DNA of 39,522 nt, taken from NCBI GenBank assembly GCA_026988315.1, contig JALSLJ010000088.1, positions 1 through 39,522 on the forward strand, written 5' to 3'. Of this stretch, positions 32,086 to 39,522 are shown one piece after another. A program made the translations under genes and the position numbers. Within the stretch, counting starts at the first letter, position 1. Each line of letters starts with the position of its first letter. The notes below the pieces were generated by a model. It did not search any database. It saw nothing but the letters and a program-made list of their open reading frames with translations, and was not told the DNA's origin. Source of the DNA: Sulfurimonas sp. Lineage in GTDB: Bacteria; Campylobacterota; Campylobacteria; Campylobacterales; Sulfurimonadaceae.

Positions 32086-34829
32086 GTAAAACAGTTACAA
32101 TTATAGACACATTTGGGTTTTTCTTCCGCAGTTTTTATGCACTTCCACAACATTTAAAAAACAAAGAGGGGTTTCCAACAGGTCTTCTTACTGGCTTTAC
32201 AAATTTTATAGCAACTTTGCAAAAAGAGCACGATAGTGATTATCTTGTTTTTGCCATCGATATAAAAGGTCCAACATTTAGAAATGAGATTGACCCCAAC
32301 TATAAAGCAAACCGTAGTGCACCGCCACCAGAGTTAAGTATGCAACTCCCAATTGCTATAAAATGGATAGATAAGATGGGCTATAAAACTCTCGGCAAAG
32401 TTGGATTTGAAGCTGATGATATCATCGCTACAGTTACTAAATTTGCTAAAGAAAAAAACTACAATGTAAGAGTTGTTTCACACGATAAAGACCTTTACCA
32501 GCTGATAGATGATGGCAAAATTGTAGTTGTGGATGCTATTAAAAGAAAAAGTATGGATGAAGATGCTTGTTTTGAAAAATATGGGGTTACCCCGAAGCAA
32601 TTTATAGACTATCAGTCTATTCTTGGTGATAGTGCAGATAATGTCCCCGGTATTAAAGGGATAGGTAAAGTGGGTGCTGAAAAACTTTTAAAAGAGTATG
32701 GTACTCTTGATAATATTTATGAAAATATAGGGACAATTAAAGGGGCAACACAAAAGAAACTCATTGCATCAAAAGATGCAGCTTATATGTCAAAAGAGCT
32801 TGTAACTCTAAAAAATGACATCTTAGATAATTTTGATTTTGAAGAGTACATTATGGATGTTGAACACCCTTTTTTAAATATCTATGATGAACTTGTAAAG
32901 TATGAACTCAATGCTATTCTTAGAATTTTACATGCTAAAAACATGGTTAGCGAAGAGCTTAAAAAACAAACATTTTCAAATAACTATAATGACTCACAGA
33001 CAGATGAAGAGCAAAGCTATCAAGTAGTTCAAAGCAAAAACCTAGAGTTTACATCCACTCTTCTAACAGATGCTAAAGAGCTCAATAAAATTTTAGATTC
33101 TCTCAATCAAGATACTGTTATAGCTTTTGATACTGAGACAACAGGCTTGCACTATGACAAAGACAAACTGGTAGGATTTAGTTTTTGCTTCAACGATACA
33201 GAGGCTTATTATGTTCCATTTGGACACTTTTATTTAGGCGTTGGTGAACAAATCACTCCTCAAGATGCAGCCTCAGCGATGAGAAAGATTTTTAAATCTA
33301 AAGTTATTGGACACAACATCAAGTTTGATTTACACTTTGTAAGTAGGTTTTTAGAAGATGACTCTTTAGAAGTTTACGCCGATAGTATAATTTTAGCATG
33401 GCTGATAAATCCAGAGAGCGCTCTTGGACTTGATAAACTAGCAGATAAACTTCTTGCTCACACTATGGTGTCTTTTAAAGATACTGTAAAAAAAGGTGAA
33501 ACTTTTGCGAGTGTTACACTTGAAGATGCTTGTAAATATGCGGCTGAAGATGCTTTTATAACACGAGAGCTATTTAACCTTTTTAATCAAAAACTAGAGC
33601 TTCAAAATGCCACTCATTTAATACAAGAATCACAAACAGTTGAAGTCCCTTTTATCCACACACTTCTGCGTATGGAAAAAGAGGGTATAAAAGTAGATAC
33701 TTCATTTCTAGAAAAGTTTTTAATTGACATCAAAGAAACATTATCAGGTTTAACACACAAAATCCACACATTAGCAGGCAGTGAATTTAACATCAACTCT
33801 ACGAAACAGCTGGGTGTCATACTTTTTGAAACACTTAAACTTCCTGTTGGTAAAAAAACAAAAACAGGCTACTCAACCGATGAAAAAGTTTTAAACTCAC
33901 TCAAAGATAAACATGAGATAATCCCTATGCTTTTAGAGTATCGCGAAGTTTATAAACTATGCTCTACTTACATAGAACCACTTTTAAAACTAAGTCTTGA
34001 AGATGAAGAGTCTCGCATCCACACATCTTTTGTACAAACTGGAACGGCAACAGGACGACTAAGCTCCAAAAATCCAAACTTACAAAACATTCCTGCAAGA
34101 ACAAAACTGGGTCTCAAAATAAGAGAAGCTTTTGTAGCATCTCAAGGGAAAAAACTTATAGGGATTGACTACTCTCAAATCGAGTTAAGACTACTGGCCC
34201 ATTTTTCACAAGACGAAGTTTTGGTGGATGCCTTTAAACATGACAAAGATATCCATATGCAAACAGCCATAGCACTCTTTGGTGAAGAGGAAGCTCAAAG
34301 TAAAAGAGCTGTCGCAAAAACAGTTAACTTTGGACTTCTTTATGGAATGGGACAAAAAAAACTCGCTGATACACTAGGTATTCCGACAAAAGAAGCAAAA
34401 GCAATTATAGAGAAATATTTTGAAAGTTTTCCTACAGTTAAAACTTATTTCCGCTCTATTGTAGATGATTCAAAAGCGTTTGGTTATGTAGAAACACTGC
34501 TCAAACGCCGTAGATATTTTGACTATGAAAACGCAACACCGATGTTTAGGGCTGCTTACGAGAGAGAATCTGTAAACTCACTTTTTCAAGGAAGTGCATC
34601 AGACTTAATAAAACTTTCTATGAATAAAATCCACACTATCATACAAGATGAAAACCTTGATGCAAAAATGCTTCTTCAAATCCATGATGAACTAATTTTT
34701 GAAGTGGATGCTGATAAAGCGGAGGTTTTAGGCAATAAATTTAAAGAAATAATGGAAAGTATAACGGAGCTAAATGTTCCACTCAAAGCAAGTATGAATA
34801 TTGGCGATAATTGGGGTGAATTAAAGTAA
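32082..34829 (+). CDS. polA: DNA polymerase I
   Basis: A 915-residue PolI, starting with TTG 32082 (GAGG nine bases upstream). There are three domains: 5'-3' exonuclease (about 1-290, with GFEADDIIAT and GDSADNVPGIKGIG), 3'-5' exonuclease (about 330-520), and polymerase (about 540-915). The proofreading residues are all visible: D-x-E in FDTETTGLH, N-x3-F-D in GHNIKFDLHF, and Y-x3-D in KYAAEDAF. Polymerase motifs A (GIDYSQIELRLLAHFS), B (RAVAKTVNFGLLYGMG) and C (LLQIHDELIFEV) are intact. It acts in Okazaki fragment processing and repair. Confidence 0.97.
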   Translation: MSKTVTIIDTFGFFFRSFYALPQHLKNKEGFPTGLLTGFTNFIATLQKEHDSDYLVFAIDIKGPTFRNEIDPNYKANRSAPPPELSMQLPIAIKWIDKMGYKTLGKVGFEADDIIATVTKFAKEKNYNVRVVSHDKDLYQLIDDGKIVVVDAIKRKSMDEDACFEKYGVTPKQFIDYQSILGDSADNVPGIKGIGKVGAEKLLKEYGTLDNIYENIGTIKGATQKKLIASKDAAYMSKELVTLKNDILDNFDFEEYIMDVEHPFLNIYDELVKYELNAILRILHAKNMVSEELKKQTFSNNYNDSQTDEEQSYQVVQSKNLEFTSTLLTDAKELNKILDSLNQDTVIAFDTETTGLHYDKDKLVGFSFCFNDTEAYYVPFGHFYLGVGEQITPQDAASAMRKIFKSKVIGHNIKFDLHFVSRFLEDDSLEVYADSIILAWLINPESALGLDKLADKLLAHTMVSFKDTVKKGETFASVTLEDACKYAAEDAFITRELFNLFNQKLELQNATHLIQESQTVEVPFIHTLLRMEKEGIKVDTSFLEKFLIDIKETLSGLTHKIHTLAGSEFNINSTKQLGVILFETLKLPVGKKTKTGYSTDEKVLNSLKDKHEIIPMLLEYREVYKLCSTYIEPLLKLSLEDEESRIHTSFVQTGTATGRLSSKNPNLQNIPARTKLGLKIREAFVASQGKKLIGIDYSQIELRLLAHFSQDEVLVDAFKHDKDIHMQTAIALFGEEEAQSKRAVAKTVNFGLLYGMGQKKLADTLGIPTKEAKAIIEKYFESFPTVKTYFRSIVDDSKAFGYVETLLKRRRYFDYENATPMFRAAYERESVNSLFQGSASDLIKLSMNKIHTIIQDENLDAKMLLQIHDELIFEVDADKAEVLGNKFKEIMESITELNVPLKASMNIGDNWGELK

Positions 34830-34848
34830 CATTTCACGCTAAATTGTG

Positions 34849-34854
34849 TATAAT
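34849..34854 (+). promoter_or_regulatory. Putative -10 box for mqo
   Basis: TATAAT 38 bases before the ATG in the 62-base gap after polA. Confidence 0.4.
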
Positions 34855-34891
34855 CTTTTCAAATACTATAATGTTAGGATAAGAGGGATAT

Positions 34892-36253
34892 ATGACACAA
34901 AATCATTATGATGTAATTGTTATCGGGGGCGGTGTTTCAGGCGCTGCTCTTTTTTATGAACTAGGTCGCTATACAGATGTAAAAAAAATCTGTTTACTCG
35001 AAAAATACGGCTCTTTAGCTTCACTAAACTCAAATGGTTCTGCAAACTCTCAGACTATTCACTGTGGAGATATAGAGACAAACTACACACTTGAAAAAGC
35101 CGCAAAAGTGAAACGCACTGCAAAAATGGTTGAGAAATATTGTTTGCAATATGGCTATGAAGATAAAGTAATTTTTTCACATCAAAAAATGGCTCTGGGT
35201 GTTGGTTATGAAGAGGTTGATTATATTAAGAACCGCTACAAAGAGTTTAAATCTCTCTATCCTTACCTTGAACTCTACACAAAAGAGCAACTCAAGATAA
35301 TAGAACCTGCTGTTGTTTTAGACAAGGATGGCAAAGAGCGTCCTGAAGATATAATTGCTATGGGTGCGCAGGGTGAATATACTACAGTTGACTTTAAAGC
35401 ATTAAGTGATAGTTTTATAGATAATACTCTTAAAATAGAAGATAAAGTAACAGATGTTTTCTTCAACAATGAAGTGAAAAATATTCAAAAAATCGGAAGC
35501 ACTTACCATATTCAAACAACTATGAGTCAATTTACTGCTGACTTTGTTGTAGTGGATGCTGGAGCGCACTCTCTTTTCCTCGCACACCAAATGGGTCATG
35601 GGCTTGACTATGGATGTCTCCCAATGGCAGGGAGTTTCTACATGGGTAACCGTAAAATTCTTAATGGCAAAGTGTATATGGTTCAAAATCCAAAACTACC
35701 CTTTGCTGCACTTCATGGTGATCCTGATATTTTAGTCAATGGCTTTACAAGATTTGGACCAACTGCACTTATGCTCCCAAAACTTGAACGCTTTAAACCA
35801 GGTACTTATTTAGATTTCTTTAAAACACTAAGACTTGATTTTACAGTTATTAAAATCTTCCTTGACCTGTTTAAAGACTCTGATATTCGTAACTATGTAC
35901 TTAAAAATTTTATGTTTGAAGTACCTTATATCAATAAAAAATTATTTATTCAAGATGCTAGAAAAATTGTCCCCTCTTTAAGTGATGAAGATATCTCATA
36001 CGCGAAAGGTTTTGGAGGGGTAAGACCTCAAATCTTAGATAAAAAGAATCAAAAACTGATGCTGGGTGAAGCTTCTATAAATACTGGTGAAGGGATTATT
36101 TTCAACATGACACCATCACCAGGCGCTACATCTTGTTTAGGGAATGCTGTTAGAGATGTTGAGGCGATTTGTGATTACTTAAACTTAACTTTTGATAAAG
36201 ATAAGTTTAATGATGAGTTAGTTGAAGAACAACTTATAGATGGAGGTAGATAA
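34892..36253 (+). CDS. mqo: Malate:quinone oxidoreductase (FAD), Helicobacter type
   Basis: A 453-residue FAD protein with VIVIGGGVSGAALFYEL, the NSNGSANSQTIHCGDIETNY segment, QNPKLPFAALHGDPD and FNMTPSPGATSCLGNA. These stretches match what I recall of H. pylori HP0086 (Mqo), of the same length. It oxidises malate to oxaloacetate and delivers electrons to the quinone pool at the inner membrane, replacing NAD-malate dehydrogenase. Campylobacterota Mqo is distinct from the E. coli type. Its end carries the GGAGG for the next gene, so the pair is co-transcribed. Confidence 0.9.
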   Translation: MTQNHYDVIVIGGGVSGAALFYELGRYTDVKKICLLEKYGSLASLNSNGSANSQTIHCGDIETNYTLEKAAKVKRTAKMVEKYCLQYGYEDKVIFSHQKMALGVGYEEVDYIKNRYKEFKSLYPYLELYTKEQLKIIEPAVVLDKDGKERPEDIIAMGAQGEYTTVDFKALSDSFIDNTLKIEDKVTDVFFNNEVKNIQKIGSTYHIQTTMSQFTADFVVVDAGAHSLFLAHQMGHGLDYGCLPMAGSFYMGNRKILNGKVYMVQNPKLPFAALHGDPDILVNGFTRFGPTALMLPKLERFKPGTYLDFFKTLRLDFTVIKIFLDLFKDSDIRNYVLKNFMFEVPYINKKLFIQDARKIVPSLSDEDISYAKGFGGVRPQILDKKNQKLMLGEASINTGEGIIFNMTPSPGATSCLGNAVRDVEAICDYLNLTFDKDKFNDELVEEQLIDGGR

Positions 36254-36255
36254 CA

Positions 36256-37383
36256 ATGAGTGAAAACAAGACAAGAAAAAAACTTCTTTACATTACAGAC
36301 CAGCAAGAATATACCGACCATGGAACAATAGGTCCCCTTTTTAACGGATATTTAAAAGAACATCTTGATGTTTATATAGTTTATTTTACAAAATACAAAA
36401 ATAGTTTTCAAGCTAAAGGTACTGATTATGTTATACCACAACAGTACAAAAAAGAGATTTGTAGATATATGGATGTTAAAGATGTTGATTTAGCTTCATT
36501 TGATTTCGTTTTTGTTCGTAATATGCTAGATGTATTAAGTGATGTACTTAAAAGTCGTGATAAGTATGGTTTTAAAGTTGGCTATAGAGTTTCCTTTCCA
36601 AAAACCGAAGAAGCTTATGAAGCTGCAAAGGTTGACAACAACGAAACATTCTTTGGAATGATAGGAGCATATCTTCAAAAATTTAGTAAAAATAAACTTC
36701 TTTCTCAATGTGACTTGTTTATGCCAACTTCTAAAGATATGGAAGAGATGTTTTATCCAAATAGCGGTGTAAAAAGCTTCCCTCTTCCATCAGGACTGGA
36801 CCCTGCTAGAATCACACCACACCGTGAATCAGATGGGGATGAACGCCACTTTATTTATGTTGGTACACTCGATAGTCTTAGAAGATTTGAGCAAATCCTT
36901 ATAGCCTTTACAAGAGTAAAATCAGATAACTGGCATCTCAATATCTCAACATTTAATCCAGAGTTTGCAAAAACAATTATGGGGCGCTACTCCACTATAG
37001 CTGATAAAGTCAGTATAATCAAAGCAGATAACTTAAATGAGCTTATGGTTCAGGTTGATGATTGTGATGTCGGTATTGCTCTGCTACCTGATATTCCTGT
37101 TTATTCTACAGCAGTTCCTGCAAAAATCATGGACTATTATACCTGTGCGATACCAGCCATGCTAACTGATAACCCTAAAAATCGCTCCCTATTTAGTGAT
37201 GAAGATGCGCTCTTTTGCCATTTTAATATAGAGGATATTGTGGAGAAACTTGAAGAGATTATAGATATGTCTCAAGAAGATATAGCAAAAATGGGGCATG
37301 CTGGACAAAACAAACTTCTGAGTCATAAACGCAACTATAAAATTATGGCACAAGAGCTTTATAAAGAATTAGAATCATTATAA
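36256..37383 (+). CDS. GT-B fold glycosyltransferase (GT4-like)
   Basis: A 375-residue protein without signal peptide. The N-terminal half is Rossmann-like (LLYITDQQEY, FVFVRNMLDVLSDVL). The C-terminal half shows FIYVGTLDSLRRFEQILIAF, the nucleotide-sugar fold start, and DVGIALLPDIPVYSTAVPAKIMDYY, the typical GT4 acceptor/donor E-x7-E region (here with S-x-A-V-P-x-K-x-x-D-Y). This is a glycosyltransferase of surface polysaccharide or glycoprotein synthesis. Donor and acceptor cannot be told. It follows mqo by two bases. Confidence 0.8.
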   Translation: MSENKTRKKLLYITDQQEYTDHGTIGPLFNGYLKEHLDVYIVYFTKYKNSFQAKGTDYVIPQQYKKEICRYMDVKDVDLASFDFVFVRNMLDVLSDVLKSRDKYGFKVGYRVSFPKTEEAYEAAKVDNNETFFGMIGAYLQKFSKNKLLSQCDLFMPTSKDMEEMFYPNSGVKSFPLPSGLDPARITPHRESDGDERHFIYVGTLDSLRRFEQILIAFTRVKSDNWHLNISTFNPEFAKTIMGRYSTIADKVSIIKADNLNELMVQVDDCDVGIALLPDIPVYSTAVPAKIMDYYTCAIPAMLTDNPKNRSLFSDEDALFCHFNIEDIVEKLEEIIDMSQEDIAKMGHAGQNKLLSHKRNYKIMAQELYKELESL

Positions 37384-37409
37384 ATAAAACTACTATTTAG
37401 GTTATGTGT

Positions 37410-37973
37410 ATGAAATATTTAATAAAGTCAATTTTTCTTGTATCACTCATGGAGTTAAGTATCTCGGCAGCGGCATACGATTTTCATAGATTAGATATCA
37501 ATGATACTGTAATGCAAAAAAACGATTTATGCTCTAATTGCCATGTTACTGCAACAGATATGAATTCAAATATTAATTGGACACAACCTAAAGATTCTAT
37601 AGATGGTACTATTAACAATTATTACGATAATTTTGGAACTCCCGATTCATTTTCAAAAGCCTGCTTATTGTGTCATGATGGGAGTAAGGCATCTTTAACT
37701 TTAAATGCACCATTGAGCCCATGTGGCATTAAGGGAAAAAATACAAGTAGAGGTCATCCAATATTTGTAAACTATACTATAAAAAACGACCTCCACAATC
37801 CTTCTACTCTTCTTGGTGAGGTATGGAGAGATGCAAAAACAGTTGGTGATCTACTGCGTGACAATAAAATAGTATGTATCAGTTGTCATTTAGCCCATAA
37901 TGGGGAAGGGGCTGGTTATTTAAGAACTTATAGCACAAACTCTATGCTATGTCTTGGTTGCCATAATAAATAA
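37410..37973 (+). CDS. Tetraheme cytochrome c, exported, paralogue of the 10148 gene
   Basis: A protein of about 187 residues starting at ATG 37410, preferred because TTTAGG is eight bases away; ATG 37404 would add Met-Cys. The signal peptide (KYLIKSIFLVSLMELSISAAA) precedes four haem sites: CSNCH, CLLCH, CISCH and CLGCH at the very C-terminus. Spacing and intervening motifs (D-F-H, CH-D-G, G-H-P, C-H-x2-H) match the protein at 10148. It lies just after the glycosyltransferase in the same orientation, converging with tonB. Confidence 0.87.
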   Translation: MKYLIKSIFLVSLMELSISAAAYDFHRLDINDTVMQKNDLCSNCHVTATDMNSNINWTQPKDSIDGTINNYYDNFGTPDSFSKACLLCHDGSKASLTLNAPLSPCGIKGKNTSRGHPIFVNYTIKNDLHNPSTLLGEVWRDAKTVGDLLRDNKIVCISCHLAHNGEGAGYLRTYSTNSMLCLGCHNK

Positions 37974-37990
37974 AAAATAGCTCTAAAAAA

Positions 37991-38761
37991 TTATCTTAAA
38001 ATATATACAATTGTAATTTTAAACTCTTTAGGAAAGTCAAAAAGTGTGCTCTCTATCTCCACGGGAAAGCTTCGCTCTATTGCCTGAAGTGCTGATTTTT
38101 TAAAGACTCTTCTTCCAGTAACTATCTCTATATCTCTCACATCACCATCAGATAGAATTTTAAATGTAACCTCTACACTCCCTTCAATAGCGCGTCGTCT
38201 TGCCATATTTGGATAAGACTTATTAGAGTTTATACGCTCAACCAAATTTGCGATAAATATATCTTGCTTTTGTTTTAATATATTTGCTGCATTTGCCTCT
38301 TGAATTTGCTTTTGTAATTCTTCTTGTTGTGCTATTTGCTCTTGTGTTATTGTCTCTTCTTCTATTGTCTCTTCTACTAGCTCTGTGACAACATCCTCTT
38401 CTATCTCCTCTATAAGCTCCTCTTGCGCTTCGATAATTGGCTCTTCTATGGGCTCTTCTATTATAGGTTCCTCTACTGGCTTAGGTTCTGGTTTTGGCTT
38501 GATTTTTTTCTTTTGTTTTGGCTTTTTTTCTGGCTTAGGCTTTGGTTTCTTTTTAGGCTTTGGTTCCACTTTTTTCTCAGGCTTAGGCTGTACCTCTTGA
38601 ATTTTCTGTGGTTTAAGAATTGAAAAGTTTACTTTATATACATCAATCACTCTTACCTCTGAGTGGGAAATATCATCTTTATTTAAAAAATAAAATACTA
38701 AACCCATAATAATGACATATATTATCGAGGTAAGTAAAAGTGACGAGAGATATCTATTCAT
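37991..38761 (-). CDS. TonB family energy-transducing protein
   Basis: A 256-residue protein with one N-terminal membrane helix (SSLLLTSIIYVIIMGLVFYF), a periplasmic Lys/Pro-rich stretch of EPKPKKKP-type repeats (about 55-95), a Glu/Ile-rich stretch (about 97-145), and a C-terminal TonB domain. The latter shows YPNMARRRAIEGSVEVTF, the usual YP-x-A-x3-x2-G-x-V motif, and ending in FKITIVYIL. It transmits proton-motive force from ExbBD to outer-membrane receptors. It overlaps the stop of the RND permease by ATGA, suggesting a transporter-associated TonB rather than a global one; exbBD is not in the window. Confidence 0.87.
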   Translation of the reverse strand: MNRYLSSLLLTSIIYVIIMGLVFYFLNKDDISHSEVRVIDVYKVNFSILKPQKIQEVQPKPEKKVEPKPKKKPKPKPEKKPKQKKKIKPKPEPKPVEEPIIEEPIEEPIIEAQEELIEEIEEDVVTELVEETIEEETITQEQIAQQEELQKQIQEANAANILKQKQDIFIANLVERINSNKSYPNMARRRAIEGSVEVTFKILSDGDVRDIEIVTGRRVFKKSALQAIERSFPVEIESTLFDFPKEFKITIVYILR

Positions 38762-39522
38762 AAAGATTTATACCTGTGAAAAAAGTTATACATCGTAGGA
38801 AGATAAAAAAGGTTTAATATTGTTCCCCATAAAAGCCCAAACCCTATAGTGACAGCTAAAGGCTGGAATGTTACAGCCTGTCCTGATGCAAAAAACATCA
38901 AAGAGGAAAGTCCTATAATAGTTGTAACAGATGTTAAAATAATTGGTCTAAAACGCCTTTGAGCAAGAGTAAATATCTCATCTTTTGTCTGGGCTTTTTT
39001 GAGTGTTGCCATCATTATAATTCCATCATTTACAATAACCCCTGCCAAACCAAGTGCACCTATAAGAGATGGGAGTGATATATTGAGCCCCATTATAAAG
39101 TGACCTACATATACACCTAAAATGGAAAAAGGGATAACAGACATAACAATCAAAGTATCTCTTAGCGAGTTAAAAAGATAAAGTATTGCTATAAAAATTA
39201 AAATAATTGCAAGAACAGAAGCTAAAATCATCTCTGTTTGAAGCGTTTGCTTTTGCTCTCTTTCGCCTTTAAATTTGAGTTTTATACCCTCATTTTGCAG
39301 TTTTTGAACTATAGGATTGATTTGTTGTAAAACTTCACTCGATGTAACTATGGAAGGATTAACATTTGCAAATACATAAAAAGTTGTTTCACCATCATCT
39401 TTTACTAACCTCTCTAAGGTAGTAACCTTTTCAAAACTGCATATATCTTGAAGCTTCACAAAGGTATTGTTTTTTAGAGGTATCTCTAGGTTTTTAAAAC
39501 TCTCAAAATCATCTTCAGCATT
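38758..39522 (-). CDS. RND-family efflux permease, C-terminal part (5' end outside window)
   Basis: The frame is open to the window edge (39522), giving 254 visible residues. It shows part of the porter domain and then the membrane half: LASVLAIILIFIAILYLF, NISLPSLIGALGLAGVIVNDGI (the conserved GLAGVIVND helix), and LAQRRFRPIILTSVTTIIGL, the AcrB/CzcA-family signature. Short C-terminus, GTILNLFYLPTMYNFFH. The trans-membrane proton relay Asp lies outside the window. The substrate class (drugs, metal or lipid) cannot be decided. A GTG at 39459 is not the true start. Confidence 0.88.
   Translation of the reverse strand, partial: NAEDDFESFKNLEIPLKNNTFVKLQDICSFEKVTTLERLVKDDGETTFYVFANVNPSIVTSSEVLQQINPIVQKLQNEGIKLKFKGEREQKQTLQTEMILASVLAIILIFIAILYLFNSLRDTLIVMSVIPFSILGVYVGHFIMGLNISLPSLIGALGLAGVIVNDGIIMMATLKKAQTKDEIFTLAQRRFRPIILTSVTTIIGLSSLMFFASGQAVTFQPLAVTIGFGLLWGTILNLFYLPTMYNFFHRYKSL

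Noticed and set aside
38385-38623. Two forward open frames opposite tonB (Ser/Gly-rich and Phe/Trp-rich)
   Set aside because: They are the antisense of the repetitive Lys-Pro/Glu linker of TonB; composition is explained by that.

Overview
The window looks like a chromosomal segment of a Campylobacterota (epsilonproteobacterial), Sulfurimonas-like bacterium. The grounds are the AT-rich sequence with short intergenic gaps, proteins that read like Helicobacter/Campylobacter/Sulfurimonas orthologues (malate:quinone oxidoreductase, class 2 PyrD, PqqE-like M16 protease), several c-type cytochromes, and gene order remembered from H. pylori: folD-lepB-M50-rpiB-hyp-apt, and pyrD-M16-dapA-SDR ... pgsA. 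No rRNA or tRNA gene and no CRISPR array was seen.

Layout. 1-6.7 kb: 3' end of gatB, a reverse-strand cytochrome c/CitE-like pair, then a tight forward run folD-lepB-M50 peptidase-rpiB-coiled-coil protein-apt-trpB. 6.7-8 kb: reverse-strand alpha/beta hydrolase and VanZ-like protein. 8.1-14.9 kb: pdxA, two tetraheme cytochromes, then pyrD, M16 peptidase, dapA and an enoyl-ACP-reductase-like SDR. 14.9-19.1 kb: a methyltransferase, a predicted exported SprT-like peptidase behind a sigma54-type promoter, the rod genes flgF-flgG behind another sigma54-type promoter, and an unknown gene. 19.1-24.1 kb: FAD oxidoreductase, tgt, pgsA-rseP-yggS. 24.1-25.3 kb: an exported delta-class carbonic anhydrase and, just upstream on the same strand, the decayed remnant of an alpha-class carbonic anhydrase. 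25.4-27.8 kb: YfgM-like/BamB-like pair and a Xer-type recombinase. 27.8-32.1 kb: HD-GYP, HD and HDOD signalling-type proteins plus a NosL-like/DsbD_2-like pair. 32.1-38 kb: polA, mqo, glycosyltransferase and a third tetraheme cytochrome. 38-39.5 kb: tonB and the 3' end of an RND permease.

The least expected content lies between genes. A family of short non-coding inverted-repeat elements (MITE-like) is scattered through the window. There is a 230-bp form with about 30-bp terminal inverted repeats and two internal hairpin arms (28961-29190), a 108-bp form sharing its core (18123-18230), a core-less form that supplies the stop codon of the upstream gene (31154-31190), and isolated ends at 7097-7117, 8049-8118 and 29345-29366. 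One isolated end encodes the C-terminus of the alpha/beta hydrolase.

Taken together the genes fit a free-living, quinone- and cytochrome-based, probably CO2-fixing chemolithotroph with a polar-type (sigma54-controlled) flagellum. The organism and lifestyle are inferences from gene content, not read directly.
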